Of a stretch of 64,000 nucleotides of DNA, positions 1 to 12,174 are shown in pieces. The stretch is from Cycas panzhihuaensis. Taxonomy: Eukaryota > Cycadophyta. The notes under the pieces were generated by a model. That model had not been told where the DNA came from. It was given only the letters and a program-made list of their open reading frames with translations, and ran no database searches. The stretch's first letter is position 1; each line of letters begins with the position of its first letter. The stretch spans positions 105,965,741-106,029,740 of the forward strand of contig CM041465.1 in assembly GCA_023213395.1 (NCBI GenBank), in the 5' to 3' direction. The position numbers were made by a program, and so were the translations under genes.

Positions 1-113
1 GGGTTGCCCAACTAAAAACCACGGAATAAGAAACTACCTAGAGGCAAGAACACCAACGAAAAGGGGAAGTGAATTTAGCTCCCTTACTAGCAGTTCCCCA
101 GTATGTTCGCCAG
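1..113 (-). mobile_element. Element Z: end of gag leader with tRNA-Arg-type primer-binding site
   Basis: This is the leader of a minus-strand Ty3/gypsy element whose gag lies off the left edge. It matches the equivalent leaders of B (34,045-34,157) and D (12,058-12,174). The primer-binding site lies at 94-112. Read on the minus strand it begins TGGCGAACATACTGGGGAA, close to the family consensus TGGCGACCATACTGGGGAC. From memory, that consensus fits the 3' end of plant tRNA-Arg, the primer used by several Tat-lineage elements. One base separates it from the LTR at 114. Confidence 0.7.
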
Positions 114-2727
114 TGAAATGCTCGCTATGAGGTGGTGATCCTACGTCTAGCAAAAGGATATAAGAGTATACTATTCTAACTAAGCTAGGCAACGAGGACC
201 TCACCTCACAGGGTGTCCATGCGCCGAAGCGCAGATTCAGGATTGCAAGGTGCCTGGTTGCTTCCAGGTAGCCATGCAAAACAAGGCCTTCCTACCCTTC
301 GGATGGCTAGGAAGGAGAGGGAATGCCTTGCACGTTGCGTCTTCTCAAGGCAATGAGAAGGCAACAAAGGGAAGGGCAACTAACTAATGTGCAGGCAAGT
401 GCGGTAAAAGGTGTGGCTCGGATACGATGCAAGCAAGCTATCTATGCTATGCTATGCTAGATAAAGCAAATAATAATATAAAAGAGATGAATGCACTTTC
501 TCCCTTTTCCTTTATATTCCTTCACCATTTCCTAACTACTCAAGCAAATGCATGAAAAGCAGCAATGTAAAAGGGGATACATAGAAAGCAAGGGGAATAC
601 CTAGATCTGGCACCTGAATGGAGGTGCGGCTCCTCTCTTTAAGTCCCGCTCCTTCCTTCTCCATCCACCGTGCATGCAACGCCGGTCGGTGGTAGTTGCC
701 GGAAGTGATAGAAGAGGGGTTTATTTACCTCCCCTTAAGCATGCAGGAGTGAATGAAACGGAAAGAAACAAAAAGGAAGCCTGAAACTAAAGAAAGAAGT
801 ACACTACCTGGGGAACTAACCTGCAACGGGCTCGTTCCGCGTATCGTTCCACCAATGCGCGATCCTGTAAATAGGTGAGAAGGACACCTTCCTCTCGGGA
901 GAGAGACCACAAGATATACCAAGAAATATATATATATATAAACTGAAATTAAATGAAACTAAAACTCTATGCTAAGCATCAGAATGTAACAAAATGAAAT
1001 AGCAACATACAAGAAACGCACTCACTACTATGTACCATGAAAACACCTAAAAGGGAAAGGAGTATAGCCTCAGGATGGCTAACTCACCCACAGGAGACCT
1101 CCACGGGACTCGGGAAGGAAAACTAGTTGGCAATGAGGCAGTGAAGCAATGAATCCAGAACAAGGAAAAAAGGAGGATGCAACAAACTGGGGTTTACGTA
1201 GGGTCTAATACCAATAGGTGAGACTCTAAGCAATGACGTAGTGATGGGTTGCCTATGCTAATCCGAACGCCCTAACCAAATCCCCTAAACTCCCTTAGCC
1301 CGTTCCCTAAGAAAGCGCGGGTAGCAAAGGGAAAGAGGACAAGGGACGGAACCCTTGGGGAGAAGGACAGCAATGGGGGACAGAACCCTGCCTACCTCCC
1401 TCAAATCCTCGTATGTACTCCTTTACACCGACTAACTAAGGAAAGAGTGAAAGAGATAGTTTAATGGAAAATGGAGGGGCTCTAAAGAAACAATGGGAAG
1501 GTACCCCTAATCTAGAGCAACACCATGAGGAGAACTATAGCTAACTAGGATCACATTCATTGAGAAGCAAAAGAAATAGGAGTAAAATAGATTGCAAGTA
1601 AGAAAAAAAAGTGAATTTGCAAGTAGAAATAAGAAATACCTTGTATGGGGAAGATCAAGCATTCACTTTGCCACTAGGAATAGCAGCAATAGACAACATA
1701 TAGGGACTGATTATGGGTGGTTCTTGCAAGAGTATGGATGAAGGAAACTCCTTGCAAGTTTAGAGCCTTAGAAGTTGGCTCTTGAAGCAGCTTTTGGGTG
1801 AAGAAGTCACTTAGATCCTTGAGCACTTGCAAAGAAGAATGGAGCTTGCTGTGGAGAGCTGTAGGGGGCAGCAATGTCCCTCTAAGTCCAGCTGATGGGA
1901 GTCCACTTCACCTTTGCCCAGTTGCTGTGCATGTAGTTTTTCTTTTCTGTGTGTTTTCTTATGTGAAAGTTAGAAAATCTCCTTAGAAGTTTCAAAAATG
2001 GCCAAAAGATCTGAAAAATAGGGAGCAAAATCCCCTTTATCCCCCTTGTTCACAGCAGATGAACGTTGGGGATGCCAGGGCAACTCGAATCAATCAATGC
2101 CACGCAGCAGTTTCGCGAAAAAAATGGAAACTGTCACGTGGTTCTCTTGTTTTAAATTTCAAACAGTCGTACTGTGGTAAACTCTGTGGTATCGCTGCAA
2201 ACTCTGCGGTACCGCTAAGTTTACAGCGGTATCAGCCTAGAATAAAAAAAAGAGAAAAATAAGCAGAAACATCAAGTTTTAAGGCAAAAATAAAGGCTAA
2301 ACATAAGTTAAAGCAGCTGGGGGGAATGCCTAGGTAATGGGCAAGTACCCAAAGCAATGCAGAGAGTCCTAACTAAGGATTAAATCGGACTTAGGAAGGA
2401 CTGCAACATAAGTAACATGTCGTAACGAGAGCAAATAGGACTGACAGAAACATCCTGAGAGACCGTGGAGACAACGTGGGTGGCTGTGCGCCATACGGGG
2501 TGTAGCATTCGCTGAGGAATGCCCCTACTGTGAGTCATCATAGGCTGATGGTATGCCGTAGGTACATGCATTATGAGCAAGTAGCAAAGCAATGCGTGCA
2601 GGTAGGCATATGTCAAGCAACCTACTCTAAATAACCTCAATCAATCATGGGCAAGAAAAGTAAGAAAATATACCTGAACAAACCTGCGTCGATGCATCTC
2701 GAATCCATTCCCAATAGCTGGGAAACA
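114..2727 (-). mobile_element. Element Z: 5' LTR (2.61 kb)
   Basis: This LTR begins TGAAATGC beside the primer site and ends GGGAAACA. The right end is where similarity to B's LTRs (12,701-15,327 and 34,158-36,783) stops abruptly. It carries the same landmarks as B's LTRs: an AT-rich TATA-like tract near 925-945, a block beginning AGCCTCAGGATGGCTA near 1,068, and the GGTACCGC palindrome cluster at 2,167-2,237. Flank CTCTC (2,728-2,732) should be one copy of its target duplication; the other lies outside the window. Short reading frames inside it have no recognisable product. Z sits inside the inverted LTR Y. Confidence 0.75.
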
Positions 2728-2956
2728 CTCTCCAACATCTTACTACACATATTCTTGTGTTTGTTGGTTGTCATAAGTTGTTATTTGTCCCTACCTTGCT
2801 ATACTAAAAGGCTGCATGGAAAACCTAGCAGAGGGTTTTTCCATCCTCAGGCTTCCCTTCCCTTTTTCTTGCTTGATGCGTATGGTTACTTGAGGAAAGT
2901 TGAAGTTGTTTGCAGCAGTAATTTCTCTAATTTAAACATAATGTTTTAACACATAC

Positions 2957-3052
<96 letters not shown>

Positions 3053-4070
3053 TGTAGCCCCTTTTTGGAAGGGAGATTCTCTTGTGTGTGCAGGTTTGAA
3101 GAGGCATTTCGTGAAGGGAAAAGACGTCTAGATCTGGGTAAGCTTTGCCCTCTTTTTTCTTCGCTTCATTTGCTTCCCTTTTGTTCTGCTTGCTTTTCAT
3201 AAGGGGAAGGTAATAAAGCCCTTGTCCTCCACATCAATCTTGGTCACACATCAACCGACCAACCAGAGGGTGCACGTTGTGCATGAGCGAGGTCCTTCAT
3301 CGACCACTATGCTTCACCAGGTATGCTCCGTCCCTCTTTTGTCACTTCTTATCCTCTTTGCTTTTACATAAAAATCTATTATCTTAGTCTAATAGATCAC
3401 ATAAGAGTAAAGAGGAAGAAAATAATTAGCCACTTGCATCCCTCTCTTAAAGCACATTGCATGCTTACTTTCTTTCATAAGAAAGGGCACAGTAGGAAGT
3501 GTATTCCTTTTCTTTCTCCTACCCATCCTAAAAAATACCCCGTAGATGCATTTCATTTAGCTTGTATGATTGCATATGAAATGCTTGTACTTCTTTTTGC
3601 TTTCTTTTGTACTTTGCTTATTGAGTGAAAAGAGAGGAAAGGAAAGGAATTCCTCGTTTATCTGTTTCTTGTCCCTTCCCTTAGTTGTATTTGTCTGAGT
3701 TAAATAAATCTTGAGAAGCATACTCACATTTACCTTAGGCTCTTCACCTTTACCTTATTAGCTTTGTTTCTCCTTCGACATAGGGAAACCCCATCGAGGA
3801 TTCCTCTTCTCCCTTTCGGCCATCCAAGGGTGGGAGGACCTTTCTCTTGAGACCATCCAGGTTGGGCCCCGTATGTGTTTTTCCTCTCAGACTGAGAGCT
3901 ACTACAAGATAGTTGGGTGCCATTCACGGGTCCCGAACTCACGCTCTGGCACACGAGCACCCTGCATGGTACTTTCTTTGCTTATAGGTCCTTACCCACA
4001 CCTTCAACATTAATTATTGACTACCATCATTCCTATTGAGCATAGTGACTATCACGTAGATGCGCATCCA
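2728..4070 (+). mobile_element. Element Y: 3' part of a plus-strand Tat-like LTR
   Basis: This is the reverse complement of the D-type LTR. Positions 2,735-2,957 match the inverse of 37,480-37,640. Positions 3,046-3,450 match the inverse of 36,950-37,330. Positions 3,630-4,060 match the inverse of 12,180-12,600. It ends ...GCGCATCCA at 4,070, and from 4,071 D's own 3' region is recognisable because it aligns with B at 29,882 onward. So 4,070 is an outer LTR end and Y was inserted into D, with AGGGG (4,071-4,075) as the expected target duplication. Its left part is cut off by Z. Confidence 0.65.
2959..3045. repeat. (TA)n microsatellite
   Basis: About 43 TA units. It occupies the place where related LTRs have a short AT-rich, TATA-like tract (925-945, 13,525-13,555 and 34,980-35,005), so it looks like an expansion inside LTR Y. 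The reading frame through it codes only an Ile-Tyr run and is not a gene. Confidence 0.95.
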
Positions 4071-4751
4071 AGGGGAAAGCACAGACCTCCAGGGAGTCGC
4101 CATATGTTACGACATGATTGTACTCCTCCCTGTAAGGATTCTAGCTTCCCACGGATGATGTACTATACCAATCATATGATATGATACATGATGATTATTT
4201 TATGTATATAGATGGGGTGATTGATACCCCATTTGATATATGATGATGTGTATGATGACATATGATGGATGATGTATGCTTATATTTCCATATTTGTGTA
4301 TGTATGTGTATGAGGGTGCAGATATGCATGAGGATATGGTTGATGATATTTTGTGCTATGATATTTATTTAAGTTATACGCACTTCCTTTCATGTAGGGC
4401 CATATTCCTAGCCAGGGCACACACGATCACCATGATTAGTGGCAATAGAGGCACGTGAGGCCAAGAGATAGAGCGGCACACATATCCACATAGGAGCATA
4501 GTGGAATATGCAAAGGAAGAGCTTATGACAAGGGAGTAATGACACTCTAACGTGTCATCTTAATTGGAGGATGCACCCAAGAAGGAGGACAAGGTCCCCA
4601 AAGGAAGGGAAATAAGGGGGTTCCACAGGAGGAACTCGAAAGGAACAAGAAAGTCACCCTAAACCACCATCTCGCCTATGACCATGAGGAATGGGAACAC
4701 GCTTAGGATGGTAGTTTAGGCTCATTTTAGAGCATGGAAAATATAATAAAG
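4071..4751 (-). mobile_element. Element D: 3' untranslated segment
   Basis: Non-coding stretch after the integrase stop. It aligns with B at 29,882-30,475, including the GGTAGTTTAGGCTCATTT block at 4,708-4,726 versus 30,443-30,462. In B the next sequence to the left is the 3' end of an antisense gene. In D that part is cut off by LTR Y at 4,070, so whether D had the same gene cannot be seen here. Confidence 0.65.
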
Positions 4752-6110
4752 AGATTATGCATAGAATTTTTTGAGGAATTTCCTGTTAACAGCTTTCTCA
4801 AATTCAAGGCCCTCCAGGGTGGTGATCCTATAGGTGTCGTTATCAAGACTCTCGAGAATGACAAAGGGACTAACCCATTTAGGTCTGAATTTGGTCAAGT
4901 GGTTGTGAAGATATTCCAGCTTGAGGACTTGGTCCCCGTGATACAAAGGATGAGAATAAAGGTGTTTATCATAAGTCCTTTGTGAATAGGGCTTAGACGC
5001 GAGGTTTGCCTGGTAAGTGGCCAAATGTATCTCATCCAAAGCTTCAAGATCTAAGAGGCGAGCCCAACGAATAGACTCCTCATCGATAAGACCTCGAAGA
5101 GAAACTTATAAAGAGGGGATCTCCACTTCTAATGGAAGTACTGCCTCGGTCCCATAGACTAGGGAGAATAGAGTCATTCCTGTAGCCATGCGGATAGAGG
5201 TACGATAGGCCCATAAGGCTGAAGGGAGCTGAAGGTGCCAATCTCTTTGAGATTGGGCAATGGTTTTCTTTAGGATGTTGAGGAGAGTTTTATTGAATGA
5301 TTCAACCTAACCATTTACCTGGGGATAACAAGAAGAAGAGGTTTTGTGAGAGATTTTGAATCTCTCACAAAGTTCATCCATCTCCTTATTACAAAAAGGA
5401 GTTCTGTTGTCTGTGATCAAGACGTCAGGCATCCTAAAGTGGTAAATGATATGTTGGTAGACGAAAGTGGTTATCATCTTGCCAAGGGTAGTGATCAAAA
5501 GGATGGCTTTCGCCCATTTTGTAAAGTACTCTGTAGCAGTCAAGATGAATTTGTGCTGCAATGAAGAGGGTGGTGATATGGCCCCAATGAGGTCTAAACC
5601 CCATTGGGTGAAGGGCCATGGAGATATGATGGGATGAAGAGCCTTGGAAGGCACATAGGTGATGTTGGCATGCTCTTGGCATCGCTGACATCTCAAGGCA
5701 TAGGGATGGGTGTCCTTGAAGAGGAACGACCAATAATAGCCCATACGAAGGATCCTTTGGGTCATGGACTGGCCCCCAAAGTGGCCCCCACAAATTCCAT
5801 GGTGGCATTCACGGAGTATCTAGTTTGCTTTGTCAGGAATGATGCAACGAAGGAGGATCCCATCAAAGGATCTCTTATACAATATGGCATCCATAAGGAA
5901 GTATTGCCTAGCAGTGGTCTGAATGCGCAACCTAACCTTGTTATTAGACTTTGGGCGGTACTACTACTAAGTAAGGTGCCACACAGTATCACCATACCAC
6001 TCACTATCAATGAGTGGATGGGAAGGAGCACCCTGAATAGTCAAGATAAATTCATCAGGGAGAGAATTGTCAACGGGAGCATCAAACGAGTTAGGGATGA
6101 GGGCATCTAC
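4752..6110 (-). pseudogene. Element D: integrase (broken)
   Basis: This would insert the cDNA into host DNA. The minus strand gives, in order, a linker after RNase H (from 6,110), a zinc-binding end with CQRCQEH near 5,680, and a core with DLIGAISPPSS and ATEYFTKWAKA. The second catalytic Asp is in VLITDNRTPFCNKEM near 5,410. The glutamate expected just after YPQVNG falls where the frame breaks near 5,305. The C-terminal part (5,039-4,752) has KFRPKWVSPFVI and ends FLKKFYA-stop. Several frames must be joined, so it is dead. Motifs resemble non-chromoviral Tat/Athila integrases, and no chromodomain is visible. Confidence 0.8.
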
Positions 6111-6740
6111 TGTTGAGAATAGAAGGTCCAACCCTCTAACAGCCACCAAGATCTATTACTTTCTTACAACTAGTTACAAAAATGAAACATACAAATTACA
6201 TGCAAGTTCTTAAAACTAGAGATTATATAGTAACAAGACAATGAAAGCCAAACACCACATGTGCACCTGATATAACATGGTAAAACCCTAGCAATGTGCT
6301 AGGGAAACGTCCATAGAGGAAAGGTAGCGATCTTTATTGCTGTAGAATGGAGAAAATAGTACATCACAGATACAGAGTGCTCTCTGGAACAACAATCACC
6401 GCCCTCTTCACGAAGACATTGCATAACATTACAACATAATAAGAAAAGCCCTAAAACGGGCTACATGAGAGGACATCCAAGACCTAAAATCTTAACTGTG
6501 GAATCTAGGGTATTTTCATTGTACGACCCTGATTCTCTTTACACTTTAGTAAGGTTTACATGGTCAATTTTTTGGGTCGGGGGCTATCGCCCTCGAACCC
6601 CCTCCTAGCGGGGGGCATTTCACCCCTCACACCCAGCGGGGCTCAGCCCCTTGGAACCTCCCGAGAAAGATTAGGGGGGGAAACCACGCTAAAAACAGGC
6701 CATAATTTTAGGCCTATAATTGTTGTCATAATACCCAACA
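6111..6740. mobile_element. Solo LTR (630 bp) inserted in element D pol
   Basis: The sequence starts TGTTGAGAATAG and ends ATACCCAACA, a TGTTG/CAACA inverted terminus. It is flanked by TCTAC (6,106-6,110) and TCTAT (6,741-6,745), a 5-bp target duplication with one C/T change. Taking out the insert and one duplication joins RNase H and the integrase linker in frame on the minus strand, which confirms both borders. A GC-rich stretch at 6,570-6,680 contrasts with the rest. No internal genes are present, so this is the product of LTR-LTR recombination. It matches no other LTR in the window, and its orientation is not determined. Confidence 0.85.
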
Positions 6741-7255
6741 TCTATAAGTTATTCTGCCACTACCATCCCCTTCTTTAATTTCTTGTTAACGATTTAGAGA
6801 TCAAATTCCTAAAGGAGGATGGCCCAATGACCAGTCCTACCTATCAAGTTAGAATGGGAGAGTAAATAACACAAGGGATCAGATTGAACGATCACCTTGG
6901 TAGTGTTGCTGAGTAAGTAGTGCCTAAACTTCTTGGTCACATGGACCAAGGAAAGGCATTCCTTCTCGACTGGAAAGTAGTTGAGTTCAGCAGCCACGAG
7001 GATGTGACTAATGAAGTAGATGGATTTTTTAGTTCTTGAATCATCCTCCTAGGCCAACATGTCACCCAAGGACTCATTGGTCGCTGAGGTATACAGGGTG
7101 AAAGACGTATTAAAGCAAGGGGGCGTTAACGTCAAAGTGGAAGGAAGAGCTTCCTTAAGTCCTTCGAAAGCTTGTTGGGCCTTAGCCGACCAAACAAACA
7201 GGACTCCCTTCTTTAATAAGTTAGTAAGAGGTTTGGCATTCACAGTGAAGTTCAC
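6741..7255 (-). pseudogene. Element D: RNase H domain (broken)
   Basis: This domain degrades the RNA strand during reverse transcription. The minus strand shows the connection and RNase H of a gypsy pol: LLKKGVLFVWSAKAQQAF near 7,215, FTLYTSATNESLGDMLA near 7,080, then AELNYFPVEKECLSLVHV near 6,990 and NLIGRTGHWAILL near 6,820. The first catalytic Asp of the usual VDAS/YTDAS motif reads YTSAT, so it is lost. A frame break near 7,045 separates the halves. It follows RT directly and is cut from the integrase by the solo LTR. Confidence 0.75.
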
Positions 7256-7303
7256 AAAAAAAAGCCTAAGGAATCCAAGCCTACCAAAAAATGACTTAAT
7301 TTA

Positions 7304-8329
7304 TCATTGAGTTCTAGGTGGTGGCATGTCAATGATTGCCTTGACTTTGTCAAGGTTAATTTGAATTCCTTGTTTCGACACGAGGAAACCAAGGAGTTTG
7401 TCAGAAGTGACAGCGAACATGCATTTCAACGGATTGAGACTTACATGGTATTCACAGCATCGTGTAAAGATGGTCCATAAATACGAAGGGTGATGGGCTC
7501 TAACACGTGAGAGACCCATCATATCATCTATAAAGACCTCCAATGTGTTGTTGATAAGGTCATGAAAGATGAAGTGCACTACCCTTTGATAAGTGGTGCC
7601 TACATTCTTCAATTTGAAGGGCATCGCCTTATAGGCGAAGGCACCCCACGAGGTAGTAAAGGCCATCTTATGGCAGTCTTCAGGAGAGATTTGAATTTGA
7701 TTATAACCGGTGAAGCCATCCATTATGGACATGACCTCGAAACTAGCAGTTTGATCGATGACATGATCAATAAAAGGGAGTAGGAAATTATCCTTAGGAC
7801 ATGCATTGTTGATATTGCAAAAATCAACATATATCCAGATGGTCTCGTTCTTTTTAGTAATACGGACGATGTTAGATACCCACTTAGGGTAGTCGATGGA
7901 AGTGACGAGTCCTATGTTTAGGAGTTTCTCAACCTCTATTTTGATGGTGGATGAGAGTTTGGGGTGTAGTGGGCATTGCTTCTAGTGTACGGGGCGAGTG
8001 CCAGGGACTGTGGTGAGGTTGTGGGTGACAATGGAAGGGTTGATTCCCTTCATGTTGGAATAGTCCCATGCAAAAACATGTCAGAACTCCTGGAATAAAA
8101 GGAAGTATTCCCTTACCTCATCAGGAGAACATTCGACCCCCACCTTAATGACCTTACTTAGGGCAAGGTCAATGGTAGGAGATAGAATAGGAGATGGGAT
8201 TGGGTCAGCAAGGATGGACCCAATTGCTAAGACCTTTTGGTGGCCAAGTCTATGATGACTAAAAGGAAGGTTGGGCATGGAGCCCACTAGATGCTCAAGT
8301 ATAGCCTCATCGTCCTCAAAGTAATCCAC
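7304..8329 (-). pseudogene. Element D: reverse transcriptase (broken)
   Basis: Ty3/gypsy RT read right to left. It has an N-terminal segment with HVFAWDYSNMKGI near 8,060, a fingers region with PKWVSNIVRITKKN near 7,890 and the long block IMDGFTGYNQIQISPEDC near 7,720. Then come MAFTTSWGAFAYKAMPF and the active-site motif EVFIDDM near 7,530. FIDD replaces the usual YVDD, which is a familiar variation in decayed copies. The thumb follows (LLGFLVSKQGIQI). Stops near 8,080, 8,000 and 7,304 and a shift near 7,780 break the frame. The order protease-RT-RNase H-integrase is typical of Ty3/gypsy. Confidence 0.85.
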
Positions 8330-9260
8330 TCCGTGGATGACCTTACTTCAGATAGACGAGGCATGAGAGGAAGTGGGAGCAATGGGACCACGATGGTTGG
8401 TAGGCTGCACAACATCTCCAAGACACTCTATGGAGGAGTTAGGAAGGGGACCTTTGTAAGGGGTAAAAGGAAGTTCCTTGGATTCATCACTTGCGGGGGA
8501 TGATGAAGGGGAAGACTCAAGGATTGGTGGATCAATATGAGCAATAACATACGATACAAGGGGGTGATCGATCTCTCAAACAAAAGAGGTTCTAGGTTGA
8601 GGCCTAGAGCAAGGAGAGTGCCTCCTACTAGTATGAAGAAGGGAAATAGGATGAGGAAGGTCCTCGTCCTTGCCATTAGACTCGTCGTCACTAAATATGG
8701 CAAGGTATCCATAGCTTCCAATACTAATAGGAGAAAAATAGCTAAGGGTTAAAGAAGAAGATGTAGGATCTCCTTCTGAATGAGACGAATCGGGAATGCC
8801 AATAGAGCAAGCTGAGGCATGGGTGGAAGGACCCTTGTCATCCTTCACATGACCATGGATCATTTGGTTGGTTTGATGGGATTATTTAGTAGGTGGAAGT
8901 TCATGGGAAACAACCCTCATTCACCCATCGTAGACAAACTTGAGTTGCCCCCAATATGTCAAACACACGGCTCCCATTTGATCGAGCCAAAGTCGACCCA
9001 AAAGAAGATTGTAGTTGACGTCTATATCAAGGACTACAATATCAATGAGGATAGTCTTGTTCTCAAGAGTAAGGGGGATTGAAACGGATCCTAAAATGAG
9101 TCCTCTTGCTACCATCATAGCCTTGGCATCACCATGGAATAGGTTCCAAGGCAAAAATGCCAAGCTCTTGCATAATGCATAAGGGCATGGTATTTATGGA
9201 AAAACCATTGTCATCAATGGTCCTTCACAAAGTGCAATCAGGTGTATTGATAGTAATGGT
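8330..9260 (-). pseudogene. Element D: aspartic protease and protease-RT linker (broken)
   Basis: This would cut the Gag-Pol polyprotein. The active site reads DDNGFSIN near 9,205-9,230, equivalent to VDNGSSIN in B (31,222-31,656). It is followed by LDIDVNYNLLLGRLWL near 9,000-9,050, the YNLLLGRPW signature of plant Tat/Athila proteases. From about 8,860 to 8,330 the linker to RT is low in similarity and carries frame breaks. Confidence 0.75.
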
Positions 9261-9639
9261 GAAAGGAAAGTTCCATTGGTACTCCCTTTCACTAGCAGGA
9301 GGTAGATCTTTAGGATTAAAATAAATGATGGGCTTACGACTTTGGGTAGTACCTAAAGAGTGAACGAGTGCATTACCCAACCCTAAAGCTTTTAAAAGGA
9401 GTATCTGCTATTCAGGACAACTTCTCAAGATGTCCATGATGGACATCCTGATGGACACGGTGCAAAGCTTATCGATGACATAAAGGGTCTTCCCCTTCAC
9501 TATAGGTTGAGGAAGAGCTCTCCTAAAATCATAGAGACTTGGGTGAATGAGAATGGTGTTAGGAAGCAAAGGAACTTCTGAAAGAGAAGTTTCCTGAAGA
9601 GGATCAGGATGCGAGACAGATGAAGAGGTGTCGATTGCC

Positions 9640-11752
9640 TCTTTGGCAGATTGAGACTAAGTTAAGGCATATAGAGGGGTGGCCTCAAGTATCTGGATCA
9701 CCTTCTTTCCCTTGTTCTAGGATCATGAAGGTAAATAGGTACGATGGTCAGGGGAACGCGAGGAGGAAGATGAACCTCACGCGCCCTTCCCTTTACCATG
9801 TGAAGGGCGTGGATTCAAAGATCTTCCCTGGTTCCAATTATTCTTTTGTTGAGAGTTACAATCGTGCTCCTCATGCTTGGGGAATAGATCTCTATGGATA
9901 GGTTGGTTGAGGTTAGGCCTTGAGGTCCATTTGGGAGATGAGTCGCATTGTGAGGCATCCCTAGGGTGTTGAACTTGGCAATGCAAATCATTATGGAAAC
10001 ATTCTCCATGAATGTAGCACCACTTCTTCTCAAGTGAGGAATTAGGTTTCCTCACTTGAGAGGATAGGGTTTTGCCACCCTTGGGAGGAGCGGCTTGGAA
10101 AGCTTGTTGGATTGGTTTGTTGGATATAGGTGATGAAGGAGCTTGAAGCTTAAGTTCCTTCATCGTATATTCGAATGAACATATGGTAGAGGTAAGGGGG
10201 TCTAGGGTCTTCTCAGTTGAGTAGGAAGAAGACCTAGTTGGTTGTTGGGTTTTCGTTTCTTTGGTTGGTAGGGGTGCTTCACGTCGCTGTGAGGACTTTA
10301 GGGGCTTCTTGAGTCTAGCCTAGATCTCAATAGTCTTAAGTGCCAAGCACTTCGCCATGGCAGAGTCACATGTGGTTGCCCCCATTTTAAGGACTTCCAC
10401 ATGAACTTCAGGGCGTAGTGCATTGACAAAGATATTCCTCTTCAATTCCTTAGGCAAAGTAGCCTTGGTGGAATGGGGGAGGTCATGGAATTGCCGCACA
10501 AAGTCATGATTCATCTCATCGTGACTTTGTTTAAGTGAGAGGAGAGATTTCATTTTGCTTTCAAATAGACGAGCTATGTCAAAATAATTGATGAACTCAT
10601 CCATGAGTTACTGGAATGAATAGATGGAGTGAGCAAGCAGGCAATAGAACCATTTGAGGGCATCACCTTGAAGAGATCGTGGAAATAGTTTCATTAAGAT
10701 ATGATCATAGGCCCAGAAGTCTACGCATGCCATAGAAAAACTACGAACATGCTCTACCGAATCCAGTGATGAAGTCCCATCAAATTTATGAACTTTAGGG
10801 GATGAGGCGGTAAGTTGGTCCTTAGTGCATCGACAAATAAGGGTGTCAATCTATAATTCATAAAGGGTCACGCCCGTGTCTTGATCATAGGATCAGAAAA
10901 AGATAAGGAAGGTAAAGAGAAAGGAGCGGGTGGGGTTAGAGGACCCATCCCTCCTTGAGGAAATGCTCCTTGTTGAAAAGGATCTTGAGGGTAGGCACCT
11001 TGAAAAGGAGTTGGGCCTCCTTGCGAAGGCATGATCTAAGGTGCTATGCAAGATGGTGGAAATGAGGGGCGAGGGACCATACTCTATCCATATGGGCTAC
11101 CCGTGGGTGGCGCGACCCCATATGGATGTAAGGGATCCACCCCATAAGCAGGGAGGTGGTTCCCTTTACCATGCCCCCACAGCTAAGATGTATAGCCTAG
11201 AGGTATGTAAAGGGAAGGACCACTAGATTGAGTTTGAGTGCATGTGAAAATGGGTCCCACATGACTAGAGATAGAGGCATAAACATGACCCTTAGGTCTA
11301 ACGAAAAATGTGTATGTCACGTTTGGTGGTGGCATATTTACTTGGCTAGGGAGAGGCATGCTAATCCCAAGGTAGGAAAAAGACATACCTCGAGTGGTTC
11401 CAGAAGGGTTAGGACCACTTAGAGAAGCAGAGGATGCAACAGATGTCCCTAAGGTAGATGTGAGAATTAGACGGGATGGATGTGATGGGATAAACGGGTT
11501 ACTTGTTGTAGGTGGAGTAGATGTGGATGAATAAGAAGCTTCACCATGTAAGACATCTTCAAACCACTTAAGATGTGGCTGAAGGCGAGCAGCGCGAAAG
11601 CATGAGTTAAGGGCTTTAACCACATTGGTCGGAGGGGTATCTACCCGATCGTAAGAAGTAGATGGAACCTCTAATGAAGCAGATCCCTTAGGACACTCCT
11701 CGTAAGAATCACCACCTAGGTGATAGAACTCAAGAGAAGATGAGATCTCCAC
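9640..11752 (-). pseudogene. Element D: gag (broken)
   Basis: Structural Gag. The N-terminal part (11,752-11,183) is Ser/Pro/Thr-rich and alignable with B's gag start. The Gag core includes VDEFINYFDIARLFESKMK near 10,560-10,600 and NALRPEVHVEVLKMGATT near 10,380. The C-terminal part (10,163-9,777) carries the knuckle WCYIHGECFHNDLHC near 10,010-10,030, a C-x2-H-x4-H-x4-C pattern in place of CCHC that is seen in Tat-type Gags. Stops and shifts occur between the blocks. Start chosen at 11,752 by analogy with B, and uncertain. Confidence 0.7.
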
Positions 11753-12174
11753 TTCGTGAGTGGAGGGATAGATATCAAGTGGGTGTTGATCACCTGGATA
11801 ATAGATGGGGTCGTTACCCTCTTGGGTGGACCCCGGGAAAGAGACAGGAAACTCGTGAGTGCTAGTGGCATAAGCGTGTTATACCCAATTAGAAGAGTAA
11901 CCTTCCATGGTCAAATTAGAATCCGACAATGAAAGGGGATGATATGTAGGATCTTCTAACAATGGGGGAAGACCTCGTAGGTGACGTAAGAAGCGTCACA
12001 TACAAGACTCACCAACATGCTAGAAGAAAAAAATGGAGAGGCAAACATAAGGTATGTGTTGGGGGCTGCCCAACAAAAGGAACAAAAATGAGAAAGCTAC
12101 TAAAAGGTAGTAGCACCAATAGGAAGAGAAAAAGACTAGCTCCCTTACTGGCAGGTCCCCAGTATGGTGGCCAG
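11753..12174 (-). mobile_element. Element D: leader with tRNA-Arg-type primer site
   Basis: Untranslated leader between LTR and gag. The primer-binding site is at 12,154-12,173. On the minus strand it reads TGGCCACCATACTGGGGACC, followed by the CTGCCAGTAAGGGAG block conserved in B and Z. One base separates it from the LTR. No other feature is visible. Confidence 0.7.

Noticed and set aside
2958-3200. 80-codon minus frame through the TA repeat
   Set aside because: Half of it is an Ile-Tyr run from the microsatellite; the rest lies in a non-coding LTR.
5604-6116. 170-codon plus frame
   Set aside because: Lies opposite the recognisable integrase of D; no motif of its own.
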